Part shown: positions 26,040-33,559 of the stretch, one piece after another
Position numbering within the stretch: position 1 is the stretch's first letter
Layout of the letters: the number at the start of each line of letters is the position of its first letter
Source of the DNA: Streptomyces sp. NBC_00554
Lineage (GTDB): Bacteria; Actinomycetota; Actinomycetes; Streptomycetales; Streptomycetaceae
NCBI RefSeq assembly: GCF_041431135.1
Contig: NZ_CP107799.1
Span: 620,001-684,000, forward strand
Reading direction: 5' to 3'
DNA: 64,000 nucleotides
Translations under genes and position numbers: made by a program
Notes under the pieces: generated by a model
What the model saw: the letters and a program-made list of their open reading frames with translations, nothing else
Databases searched by the model: none
What the model was told of the DNA's origin: nothing

Positions 26040-27166
26040 CACCTGCGCTGCCACTCCTTGGCCAGCAGCTCGTAGGAGCGCACCCGGTCGGCATGGCCGT
26101 GGGTGATGGTGGTGATCAGCAACTCGTCGGCGGCGGTGGCTTCCTGGAGTTGTTCCAGCTGGTCGGCGACCCGGCCCGGGGAGCCCACGAACTGGGTGTC
26201 GAGGCGGTCCTGGACCAGCGCCCGGTCCGCTTCGGTCCAGACGTGGGCGCGGGCCTCGTCGGGGGTGGGGAACTCGATCGCGCCCTCCGCCGTGCGGATG
26301 CTGCGAACCCAGGGGCCGTAGCCGGCGGCGAGTTCGCGGGCGGTGTCGTCGTCCTCGGCGACAACGACATCGGCGGAGACGCTGACATAGGGCTTGTCGA
26401 GTACGTCGGAGGGCTGGAACGCGGCACGGTAACCTTCCGCCGCCTCCAGTACCGTCGCCGGGCTGACGTGGTAGTTCGCCGCGAACCGCAGGCCGTTCCG
26501 GCCCGCGACGTCGGCGCTCAGTCCCCCACTGCTGCCCAGGATCCACACCTGTACGTCGGCGCCCTCGCCGGGGACGGCATGCGCCTCGATGCCGTCCGCG
26601 GAGCGGTAGGTGCCCGCCAGCAGCGCGAGGACGTCGTCGATCTGCTCGCCGTAGTCCTGCGACTCGGCGTTCGGCTGCTGGAGCAGCTTGCGCTGGAGCG
26701 CGATGCGGGGTGAGCCGAGCAGGTACTCGAAGGAGAACCGCGGTGGGATCCGCAGCCCGTTCGGGGCAAGGCCGTCGACGACCGGGGTGGCGGTCGGCAG
26801 CGGCGTGGCGGGCCCACCGGGCGGGCGCCCGCCGGAGCGACCGAGCCCCAGATCGAGGCGCCCGGGGTACAGCGCGTCGATCAGCCCGAACTCCTCGACC
26901 GTGGAGAGCGCGGTGCGGTGACCGAGCTGTACGGCCCCGGAGCCGAGCCGGATCGTCGAGGTCGCGGAGGCGGTCAGGGCGAGGACGACCGCCGGTGAGG
27001 TGCCGGCCACGCCCGGGTTGAGATGGTGCTCGGCGAACCAGTAGCGGGCGTACCCGAATTGCTCGGTCCGCCGGGCCAGGTCGATGGAGTTTCGCAGCGC
27101 GTCGGCGGCGGTGGAGCCGGACGGGATCGGGACGAGGTCGAGTACGCCGAGGGGGATGTCGGACAT
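26039..27166 (-). CDS. LLM class flavin-dependent oxidoreductase (luciferase-like), MsnO8 type
   Basis: The 375-residue TIM-barrel protein has luciferase-family motifs: YARYWFAEHHLNPGVAGTSP, IRLGSGAVQLGHRTALSTVE, YPGRLDLGLGRSGGR and a late GSPGRVADQLEQLQ. These FMNH2-dependent enzymes oxidise small molecules such as sulfonates or sulfur compounds. It is the last of four consecutive flavin monooxygenase genes read leftward from a SAM-riboswitch leader, which points to organosulfur use. The upstream LLM gene ends 15 bases before its start, so it belongs to the same transcript. Confidence 0.82.
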   Translation of the reverse strand: MSDIPLGVLDLVPIPSGSTAADALRNSIDLARRTEQFGYARYWFAEHHLNPGVAGTSPAVVLALTASATSTIRLGSGAVQLGHRTALSTVEEFGLIDALYPGRLDLGLGRSGGRPPGGPATPLPTATPVVDGLAPNGLRIPPRFSFEYLLGSPRIALQRKLLQQPNAESQDYGEQIDDVLALLAGTYRSADGIEAHAVPGEGADVQVWILGSSGGLSADVAGRNGLRFAANYHVSPATVLEAAEGYRAAFQPSDVLDKPYVSVSADVVVAEDDDTARELAAGYGPWVRSIRTAEGAIEFPTPDEARAHVWTEADRALVQDRLDTQFVGSPGRVADQLEQLQEATAADELLITTITHGHADRVRSYELLAKEWQRR

Positions 27167-27181
27167 GGGAATCGGTCCTCC

Positions 27182-28318
27182 TCAGCGGTCGACGGGCTCA
27201 GGGACGGACGCGCGCTCTGGTGCATCCGTGACCGGCGGACCGGACGTCGCCGCCGACGGCTCGGCGAACACCGGCCCCCACGCGAACGGCGGGTCCGCAA
27301 TCTCCCGCCGCAGCACGGGCGCGATGTCGGACTGGAAGAGTTCGAGTGAGGCGCGATGCTGGGCACCGGTCAGCCCGCTCGCGTCCGCGTGCAGGTGCAG
27401 CACGGTGTGCCCGAACTGCTCGTGGTAGCGGTGCACCTTCTCGATCACCTGCTGCGGGCTGCCGATGAGCGCCGAGCTGCGCTCCACGAAGTCCTCCAGG
27501 GTCGGGAACACGGGCTCCAGGCCCAGCCTCTTCTGGAATGCCAACTGCCCCTCGAAGACCGGCCGGTAGGCGGCGATCGCCTCCTGCGACGTACGGGCCG
27601 CGTAGTAGCCCGCCGTCCCGGCGCCGACCGCGATCCTCGCCGGATCGTGGCCGTGGAACTCCCAGCGCTCACGGTAGTAGCGGATCAACTCGGCATACGG
27701 CTCGATGGGGTTGGTGACGTTCGCCGAGAACAGCGGGTCGCCGTAGCGAGCGGCGAGATCCACCGACTCCTTGCTGGTCGCGCTGCCGTGCCAGACCCGG
27801 ATCGGCTGCTGGAACGGCCGGGGCCACACCTCCGCCTCGCTGAGCTCGGGGCGGAAGCGGGTCGCGGCGGTCACCTTGTCCTGCCGCCAGAGCTGCCGGA
27901 ACACCTCGTAACTCTCGGCGTTGCGGTCCCACTGGTCCTCGGGCGTGACGTGGAACAGCTCCCGCTGGGCGGTGCCGTTGCCCTTGCCGATGATCAACTC
28001 CAGCCGTCCGCCGGAGAGATGGTCCAGGGTCGCGTAGTCCTCGTACGCGCGCACCGGGTCGAGGAGGCTGAGCGTGGTGACCGCGGTGAACAGCCGGATC
28101 CGGGAGGTGAGCGCGGCGATGTGGCTGAGGACGACGGGCGGCGAGGAGGAGATGAACGGCCGCTCGTGCCGCTCCCCCACACCGAAGCCGTCGAAGCCCA
28201 ACTCCTCGGCAAGGAGCGCGTTGTCGATGACCTCCCGGAAACGCTCGTTGGTCGGTTTCTTCAGGCCGGTCACCGGGTCCGGCGCGTGCACGATCAGGGT
28301 GATGGCGAGGAACTTCAT
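27182..28318 (-). CDS. LLM class flavin-dependent oxidoreductase
   Basis: The 378-residue protein starts MKFLAITLIVHAPDP and has luciferase-like motifs (ELGFDGFGVGERHERPFISS, DHLSGGRLELIIGKGNG, ALIGSPQQVIEKVHRYHEQFG). Its ATG at 28318 overlaps the stop of the upstream monooxygenase by 4 bases, so translation is coupled. The C-terminal ~40 residues (EPSAATSGPPVTDAPE) are a low-complexity tail that may be dispensable. Organosulfur oxidation is inferred from the operon, not from this sequence alone. Confidence 0.82.
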   Translation of the reverse strand: MKFLAITLIVHAPDPVTGLKKPTNERFREVIDNALLAEELGFDGFGVGERHERPFISSSPPVVLSHIAALTSRIRLFTAVTTLSLLDPVRAYEDYATLDHLSGGRLELIIGKGNGTAQRELFHVTPEDQWDRNAESYEVFRQLWRQDKVTAATRFRPELSEAEVWPRPFQQPIRVWHGSATSKESVDLAARYGDPLFSANVTNPIEPYAELIRYYRERWEFHGHDPARIAVGAGTAGYYAARTSQEAIAAYRPVFEGQLAFQKRLGLEPVFPTLEDFVERSSALIGSPQQVIEKVHRYHEQFGHTVLHLHADASGLTGAQHRASLELFQSDIAPVLRREIADPPFAWGPVFAEPSAATSGPPVTDAPERASVPEPVDR

Positions 28319-29703
28319 GACGCGGCTCGTTCGGCCGGCGCCTCGGCGTCGGGGTGGGCCAGGCCGAGGTGGTCGCGCAGGGTGGTGCCCTCGTACTCCG
28401 TGCGGAAGACACCGCGCTCCTGGAGCAGCGGGACTACGGTGTCGGCGAAGCCGTCGAGGCCGCCCGGCGTGATGTGCGGGACGAGGATGAAGCCGTCGCT
28501 CGCGTCCGCCTGGACGAAGTCGTTGATGGTCTCGGCGACGGTGGCCGGGGAGCCGATGAACGCCTGGCGGTTGCCTGTCTCGATGACGAGATCGCGGATG
28601 GACCACTTGTTGGCGGCCGCGCGCTCCCGCCACTCGCGGGCGGTGGCCAGCGGGTCGCGGTACATCCGCACCTGGGCGCGCCCCCGGGCGATGGTGTGCT
28701 CGCCGAGGTCCGGATCGATGTCGGGAAGCGGGCCTTCCGGGTCGTACGCGGACAGGTCGCGGTTCCACACGAACTCGAGGTGCTTGATGGCGGTGGCGCC
28801 GCTCACCTGCAGGCGCCGCACCTCGCGGGAGATCTCCTCCGCCTCGGCGTCCGTGTCACCGAGGACGAAGGTCGCGGCGGGCAGGATCAGCAGCTGGTCG
28901 TGGGTGCGGCCGTGGCGGGCCAGGCGCCCCTTGACGTCCGTGTAGAACGCCTGTCCTTCCTTGAGAGTGCTGTACCGGCTGAAGATCGCGTCCGCGCCGG
29001 CGGCGGCGAACTCGCGTCCATCCTCGGAGTCTCCGGCCTGGAAGACGACCGGGCGGCCCTGCGGACTGCGCGGCACGTTGAACTGCCCCTCGATGTCGAA
29101 GTGCTGTCCCTTGTGCACGAAGGCCCCGGCCTTCGCGTCCCGCAGGAAGGTGCCGCTCGCCTGGTCGGCGACGATCTCGTCCCCGTGCCAGGAGTCGAAC
29201 AGTTCATTGGCGGTGGCCAGGAACTCCTTGGCCCTGGAGTACCGCTCCTCCTGCGGGAGGAAGCCGCCGCGGCGGAAGTTCTCGCCGGTGAAGGCGTCCC
29301 AGGAGGTGACGACGTTCCAGGCGGCGCGCCCGCCGGAGAGGTGGTCGAGGCTCGCGAACTGGCGGGCCACCTCGTAGGGCTCGTTGAACGTGGAGTTGAT
29401 GGTGCCGGTCAGGCCGAGGTGTTCGGTGACGGCGGCGAGCGCGCTGAGGACGGTGAAGGTGTCGGGCCGTCCGACGACGTCCAAGTCGTAGATCTTGCCG
29501 CCCTGTTCACGCAGCCGCAGGCCTTCGGCGAGGAACAGGAAGTCGAACTTGGCGCGTTCGGCGGTCCGCGCGAAGTGCGCGAAGGAGCTGAACTCGATGT
29601 GGCTGCCGGCCTCGGGGTCGCTCCACACGGTGGTGTTGTTGACGCCGGGGAAGTGCGCCGCGAGGTGGATCTGCTTGAGCGGCTTGCTCGTTGACTTGCT
29701 CAT
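28315..29703 (-). CDS. NtaA/DmoA-type FMN-dependent monooxygenase
   Basis: The 462-residue protein has the longer luciferase-like fold of the NtaA/SnaA/DszA/DmoA group (DFLFLAEGLRLREQGGKIYD, NVVTSWDAFTGENFRRGG, PVVFQAGDSEDGREFAA, ITPGGLDGFADTVVPLLQERG). Members include dibenzothiophene-sulfone and dimethyl-sulfide monooxygenases, which fits a sulfur role here. It needs FMNH2 from a separate reductase, none of which is in the window. It lies between two other LLM genes: 18 bases after the upstream one, and overlapping the downstream one by 4 bases. Confidence 0.85.
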   Translation of the reverse strand: MSKSTSKPLKQIHLAAHFPGVNNTTVWSDPEAGSHIEFSSFAHFARTAERAKFDFLFLAEGLRLREQGGKIYDLDVVGRPDTFTVLSALAAVTEHLGLTGTINSTFNEPYEVARQFASLDHLSGGRAAWNVVTSWDAFTGENFRRGGFLPQEERYSRAKEFLATANELFDSWHGDEIVADQASGTFLRDAKAGAFVHKGQHFDIEGQFNVPRSPQGRPVVFQAGDSEDGREFAAAGADAIFSRYSTLKEGQAFYTDVKGRLARHGRTHDQLLILPAATFVLGDTDAEAEEISREVRRLQVSGATAIKHLEFVWNRDLSAYDPEGPLPDIDPDLGEHTIARGRAQVRMYRDPLATAREWRERAAANKWSIRDLVIETGNRQAFIGSPATVAETINDFVQADASDGFILVPHITPGGLDGFADTVVPLLQERGVFRTEYEGTTLRDHLGLAHPDAEAPAERAAS

Positions 29704-29721
29704 GAGTTGGGTCCCTCCGGC

Positions 29722-30981
29722 TCAGGCGTGGGCGGCGGCGTAGCGGTTGGCGGGGCGGGCGAGGCCCAGCAGTCCGCGCAGGGTGTCGGCCTCGTACGAG
29801 TGCCGGAAGGCGTCGCGGCGCTGGAGTTCGGGTACCAGTCCCCGGGTGATCGCCGGGAGGTCGTGGCCGGCGACGGCGGGACGCAGCCGGAAGCCGGTCA
29901 GTCCGGCCTGCTGCAACTCCTGGAGCAGGTCGGCGAGTTGCACAGGGGTACCCGTGAACACCTTCGCGTCGCTGGTGTACGGGTAGCCCGCGAGGGCATC
30001 GAGACGCTCCTTACGGGCCACGGCCGCGGCGGGGTCGTTGTCCAGGAACACCACCAGGTCACCGAAGAGGTGCAACGGCTCCTCGGCGCGTCCGGCCGCT
30101 TCCTGTTCGGTGCGGACCGCGGCGACGATGGCACGCGCCTCATCGACGTCGTGCGGAGTGACGTATCCGATGTCGGTGCTGCGACCGAGCAGCCGGAAGG
30201 GCGCGCCCGTCGTGGACTCATGGGCCAGTGCGGTGACCAGGGGCTGACCCTGCGGCGGACGGGGCGTGATCGAGGGGCCCTTGACGCTGAAGTACTTGCC
30301 CTCGAAGTCGATGTAGTGCAGTTTGTCGCGGTCGACGAAGCGGCCGGTGGCGACGTCCCGGATCTCCGCGTCGTCCTCCCAGCTGTCCCACAGCCGGCGC
30401 ACCGCCTCAACGTAGTCGGCGGCCTCGTCGAAGAGGTCGACGATCAACTCCCGCAGGGCCGGGGTCTCCAGGTCCTCGATACGGAGCTTCGGGAACGAAC
30501 GGCGTCCGAAGTGCGCGGCCTCGTGTCGCCGCGCGGACGCCTGGACCCGCAGTCCCGCGCGGCCGGTGCTCACATAGTCGAGGGTGGCGATGGCCTTGGA
30601 GATATGGAACGGCTCCGTGTGTGTGGCCACCACGGTCGGCACCAGTCCTATATGGCTGGTCAACGGCGCGACGCGGGCGGCGATGAGGACGGCGTCGAGT
30701 CGGCCGCGTACCTGGTCGGTGCGTCCGTCCGGTTCGCTTAGGCGCGCGGACTGGGGGCCGAGCCCGTCCTCGATGGTCACGAAGTCCAGCAGGCCGCGTT
30801 CGGCCTCGCTGACCAGATCGGTCCAGTACGAGGCGGTGAACAGTTCGTCGGGGCGGGCCACCGGTTCGCGCCAGGCGGCCGGGTGCCAGCCCGCGCTGTC
30901 GAGAGCGACGGCGAGGTGCAGTGCGGCGGAAGAAGGGGAGGAGGGAGGGGTGGGAGAGGGCAGCGAGGATGACGACGACAC
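29722..30981 (-). CDS. LLM class flavin-dependent oxidoreductase with Ser/Pro-rich N-terminus
   Basis: The 419-residue protein is a luciferase-like monooxygenase (LHLAVALDSAGWHPAAWREP, RGLLDFVTIEDGLGPQSA, LDYVSTGRAGLRVQASAR, PQGQPLVTALAHES). GTG 30981 is supported by AGGAAGG 9 bases upstream. It yields an odd Ser/Pro-rich stretch of about 20 residues (SSSSSLPSPTPPSSPSS) before the conserved LHLAVALD start, so the ancestral start may have been further in. It is the first structural gene of the operon and lies 77 bases after the leader-peptide stop. It is therefore the gene directly controlled by the SAM-IV-type riboswitch and leader. Confidence 0.83.
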   Translation of the reverse strand: MSSSSSLPSPTPPSSPSSAALHLAVALDSAGWHPAAWREPVARPDELFTASYWTDLVSEAERGLLDFVTIEDGLGPQSARLSEPDGRTDQVRGRLDAVLIAARVAPLTSHIGLVPTVVATHTEPFHISKAIATLDYVSTGRAGLRVQASARRHEAAHFGRRSFPKLRIEDLETPALRELIVDLFDEAADYVEAVRRLWDSWEDDAEIRDVATGRFVDRDKLHYIDFEGKYFSVKGPSITPRPPQGQPLVTALAHESTTGAPFRLLGRSTDIGYVTPHDVDEARAIVAAVRTEQEAAGRAEEPLHLFGDLVVFLDNDPAAAVARKERLDALAGYPYTSDAKVFTGTPVQLADLLQELQQAGLTGFRLRPAVAGHDLPAITRGLVPELQRRDAFRHSYEADTLRGLLGLARPANRYAAAHA

Positions 30982-31058
30982 GACTGGGTGCCTTCCTGAT
31001 CGACCGTATGAGATCACCGGGCCCTCGGGATCGGAGGGTGCGGCGGCGAGGTGACAGG

Positions 31059-31175
31059 TCAGGGACGACAGAGCGCGCCGGCCACGCGCTGAAGGTCGAT
31101 GTGCGGCCGGGAGTACAGGTGCACGCGGCGGCGCGGGGCGAGAACCATGACACGGAGGCGGGGCACAGTCTGCAC
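31059..31175 (-). CDS. Short leader peptide with HIDLQRVAGALC motif, upstream of flavin monooxygenase operon
   Basis: A 38-codon frame starts at GTG 31175 with GGAGG 8 bases upstream and ends at TGA 31059-31061. The C-terminus reads RPHIDLQRVAGALCRP. This matches the actinobacterial putative leader peptides found before sulfur-metabolism genes, whose conserved part is HxDLxRxAxxxC with a near-terminal cysteine. Ribosome stalling at the Cys codon when cysteine is short is the usual idea. A GTG 54 bases further in (VHLYSRP) is an alternative start without a ribosome site. The SAM-IV-like aptamer ends 44 bases upstream, so two sulfur signals may be read in series. Confidence 0.75.
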   Translation of the reverse strand: MQTVPRLRVMVLAPRRRVHLYSRPHIDLQRVAGALCRP

Positions 31176-31219
31176 GTCCGTCACCTCCGCCCTTTCGGCT
31201 CGGCGGACTGGAGACCGCC

Positions 31220-31334
31220 GGCGTCGCGCTTGCGGAACCCGGGACGGGCACCGCCTGGTCGTCACCTGGAGCACCCCGCCGCGAAGGAGGGTTGCCGGTC
31301 AGCAAGCCAGGGCTTGACGCTGACGCTCATAACC
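31220..31334 (-). promoter_or_regulatory. SAM-IV-type riboswitch aptamer (minus strand)
   Basis: Read on the minus strand, the region starts GGTTATGAGCG and passes through the P2 hairpin (CAGCGTCAAGCCC...GGCTTGCTG), the invariant core CCGGCAACCC and GGGGTGC. It closes with AGGTGACGACC, then continues to the downstream pseudoknot-like arm CCGCAAGCGCGACGCC. These are the ordered conserved blocks of the actinobacterial SAM-IV riboswitch, which shares the SAM-I core. The aptamer lies directly before the ribosome site of the leader peptide, so SAM binding would most likely hide that site. Function is inferred from the match; no covariance model was run. Confidence 0.82.
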
Positions 31335-31596
31335 TGCTGGGGACGTTACGGGAGGCCACAGCGGTGCGCAATGCCCGGAGATCATGGTCGTTCTCACATC
31401 GCCGTGCCTCCCCGGAAGGGTCAACCACCCTGCCGCGCAATCTGTTCCACCCCGCGACGCCGGCCTGAGGCGCGCCCGGTGACCACCTGGTGAGACTGCG
31501 CCGGAGGCCTTCTTGACGGCCTCACGGAGCGCACCGACACTGACGAGGACGGTCACGATTGTCAGCGCCCCTCGGGCAGGTTTCCTCTGCCCGTAC

Positions 31597-31710
31597 GGTT
31601 ATCGGCCCCGGCCCGCTGGCAGGCAACCCTTCCACCGCGACGGGGTGCCCCGGGTGACGACCGGGTTCCGCCGGTGCGGCGGGACAAGCGTGGTCTCGCG
31701 TCTCGCGAGC
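31597..31710 (+). promoter_or_regulatory. SAM-IV / SAM-I-IV-variant-like riboswitch aptamer (plus strand)
   Basis: On the plus strand GGTTAT (31597-31602) begins a closing stem. AGGCAACCC (31621-31629), GGGGTGCCCCGGG and TGACGACC (closing stem) follow in the SAM-clan order, then CCGCCGG...GACAAGCGTGG as the downstream arm. The P2 region is clearly shorter than in the minus-strand copy: there is no CAGCGTCAAG block. It is therefore a variant rather than a canonical SAM-IV. A 7-bp hairpin (CGGGCAG, 7 bases, CTGCCCG) sits just upstream around 31574. It precedes a leader peptide and the GST-like gene. Confidence 0.7.
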
Positions 31711-31732
31711 CCCGAGTGTGGGACCGGTGGGA

Positions 31733-31798
31733 ATGACCAAGAGCGGTTTGACGAGGCGCCTGCACATCGATCTGTTGCGGGTCTCCAGCGCCTACTAG
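31733..31798 (+). CDS. Short leader peptide with LHIDLLRVSSAY motif, upstream of GST-like gene
   Basis: A 21-codon frame from ATG 31733 to TAG 31796-31798 ends LHIDLLRVSSAY. It clearly belongs to the same leader-peptide group as the minus-strand one: a basic RR, then HIDLxRVxxA. It lacks the near-terminal cysteine, having TAC TAG where a Cys codon would be expected. GGTGG lies just upstream of the ATG. It follows the SAM-variant aptamer by about 20 bases and precedes the GST start by 92 bases. Either the cysteine has been lost or the signal read is different. Confidence 0.72.
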   Translation: MTKSGLTRRLHIDLLRVSSAY

Positions 31799-31890
31799 TC
31801 CGAGCGGTACGGACCGGTACGCAGCGCAGTCACTCCGTTCCGCCGCGGTGCCCACAAGGCGACCGTGGCCTCCTCGTCCCAGGGAGAGTC

Positions 31891-32673
31891 ATGTCCGAGA
31901 CCCTGTCCTCGCACGTCTCAAACACCGGAACGTCCCGCGTGTGTACCCCAACCACGTGCGCCCCCAGCCCACTTGACGCGATCCCGCACCCCCGGATCAC
32001 CGCCACGCCCGCCACGCGCCAGCACCGCTTCCGCAGCCGCATCGGCGTCGGTCTCGCCGGCGGCTTCTACCCGGCCCCGCACCGCTACGAGTTGTATCTG
32101 TCCGCGCACTGTCCCCTCTCGCTGCGCGTCTCCATCACGCTCGACCTGCTGGGCCTCAAGGACTCCGTCGCCACCACGCTCCTGGCGCTCCCCGCCGACA
32201 CTCCCCGCGCGTTCTCCTCGTTGCGCAGCGCGTACGAGGCAACCTGGCACCACTACGACGGTCCGCTGACCGCGCCCGCGCTGTGCGACCGGTGGAGCGG
32301 ACGCGTCGTCAGCAATCACACGCCCGATATCCTGCGCGACCTCGCCGACCTCCTCACCGACCGGGCCGGATCCTGCCACTGCCCGCTTCGCCCGTCGGCC
32401 CTCGCCGCCGACATCGACGCCCTGCGCGACCTCCTCGACCGGGATGTCACCCCCGGCGCGCCGCCGGAGAGGCGGTCGACGGCCCTCGACCTGCTGGACC
32501 GTCAACTCGCCTCCGGCCCCTATGCGTTGGGCGAAGAACTCACCGCGGCGGATGTGGACCTCTGGGTCGCCCTCGCCCCTCTCGAAGCGGCCGGCGACCT
32601 GTCCTCGTACGCATTCCTCCAGGACTATGTGCGACGCCTCGACGCCCACCCGGCCTTCCGACGGCATCTGTGA
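31891..32673 (+). CDS. Glutathionyl-hydroquinone reductase-like GST (ECM4/YqjG type)
   Basis: The 260-residue protein has a Xi-class GST pattern: FYPAPHRYELYLSAHCPLSL, with the candidate catalytic Cys in AHCPL (CPWA in relatives), a helical C-terminal domain and the late DLWVALAPLEAAG segment. It would act as a cytoplasmic thiol reductase. Actinobacterial members presumably use mycothiol rather than glutathione. ATG 31891 has AGGGAG 4 bases upstream. The ORF is open to 31513, but that extension crosses the leader and riboswitch. Its SAM-riboswitch leader ties it to sulfur metabolism. Confidence 0.78.
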   Translation: MSETLSSHVSNTGTSRVCTPTTCAPSPLDAIPHPRITATPATRQHRFRSRIGVGLAGGFYPAPHRYELYLSAHCPLSLRVSITLDLLGLKDSVATTLLALPADTPRAFSSLRSAYEATWHHYDGPLTAPALCDRWSGRVVSNHTPDILRDLADLLTDRAGSCHCPLRPSALAADIDALRDLLDRDVTPGAPPERRSTALDLLDRQLASGPYALGEELTAADVDLWVALAPLEAAGDLSSYAFLQDYVRRLDAHPAFRRHL

Positions 32674-32698
32674 TCGGACTGCCGGGCAGGGCCTCTCG

Positions 32699-33394
32699 TC
32701 ACGTACGGGATTCCAGGGCGGCCCGGGTGTCGTTGCCGTAGACGCCCGTCTCGTCGCCCCGGATCCCGTACCAGAGCTGGAAGCGGGCCACGGCGGCGGT
32801 GAGCGTGGGGTCGTAGGTGCCGCTCGTGGTGCCGTCGGCGTACACGTCCGGAATGTCGAGGAGCCGCTGCTGGAGCTCCGTCACCTCCGTGCCGCTGTCT
32901 CCCTCCCGAAGGGTGCCCGCGCCGTCCGGGTCGGCGGCTCCGGAAGGGGCCTGGGCGACGGGTGCCGTGGCGGACGGGACGGCACCGGACTGCGATTCGG
33001 CGTCCGCGTCGCCGCCGGGCAGCAGAAGTGCCAGGGCGAATCCGGTCAGTGCGGCTGCCGCCACTCCGACGACCACCGCGGCTCGGCGCAGACCCTTGTC
33101 GCGCCCGTCGTCATGCCTGAATTCACGCCCAAGCGGTGCGGCGCCCTTGGCCTCCGCCCCAGCGGCGTAGTCCTCGCCGACCAGGACGGGCGGCAGTTCC
33201 TCCGTCTCGCCCTCCTGCGCCCGAGGTAAGGCGATCGACTCGTATCTTTCCTCCACGTCCGCGCTCTGCTGGTCCTCACGGAACTCCCTCAGCAGTTCGG
33301 CGAGGGCCTCCGTCCGGCGGCGGCGCTGGACATACGTGGGTTCGAGCGCCGGGCGGCGCACAGGCTGCCCCCCGCGTTCGGGCGGTGTCGACAC
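32699..33394 (-). CDS. Membrane-anchored peptidoglycan-binding domain protein
   Basis: The 231-residue protein has a charged cytoplasmic N-terminus (about 1-100), one transmembrane helix (AAVVVGVAAAALTGFALALLL, about 104-125), an Ala/Pro/Ser linker and a C-terminal PG_binding_1 domain (LREGDSGTEVTELQQRLLDI, YDPTLTAAVARFQLWYGI). The domain would bind cell-wall glycan outside the membrane. The cytoplasmic half resembles tails of streptomycete membrane regulators, but no enzyme domain is visible. It converges with the GST gene 26 bases away and is divergent from the PL8 gene. Confidence 0.82.
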   Translation of the reverse strand: MSTPPERGGQPVRRPALEPTYVQRRRRTEALAELLREFREDQQSADVEERYESIALPRAQEGETEELPPVLVGEDYAAGAEAKGAAPLGREFRHDDGRDKGLRRAAVVVGVAAAALTGFALALLLPGGDADAESQSGAVPSATAPVAQAPSGAADPDGAGTLREGDSGTEVTELQQRLLDIPDVYADGTTSGTYDPTLTAAVARFQLWYGIRGDETGVYGNDTRAALESRT

Positions 33395-33497
33395 ACTGCT
33401 CTCCTTCCGTGCGCGCGGTCTCCCGCCATCCCCGTGAAGAGATACGGAGGCACCGGCTCGGGAGTTCAGCCGAACACCACATCACCGCAAGCGATCG

Positions 33498-33539
33498 ATA
33501 CGCTCAATTCATCAACAGGTATTGAGCGTTTGAGCGATC
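33498..33539 (+). promoter_or_regulatory. Operator with three AACGCTC-type half-sites before the PL8 lyase
   Basis: ACGCTCAAT (33500-33508) and ATTGAGCGT (33521-33529) are a perfect 9-bp inverted repeat with a 12-base spacer. A third TTGAGCG follows at 33530-33536. The same half-site (AACGCTC/GAGCGTT) flanks the promoter of the ABC operon at 41202, and GCGTATCGATC is shared with the regulator promoter at 42494-42504. This supports a common regulon under the DeoR/LacI-type protein. Inferred from sequence only. Confidence 0.6.
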
Positions 33540-33559
33540 CCGTGCTAGAAACCGCCGTC

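Noticed and set aside
31513..31890. Upstream extension of the GST-like reading frame
   Set aside because: The frame is open by chance across the SAM-variant aptamer and leader peptide. ATG 31891 has a proper ribosome site.
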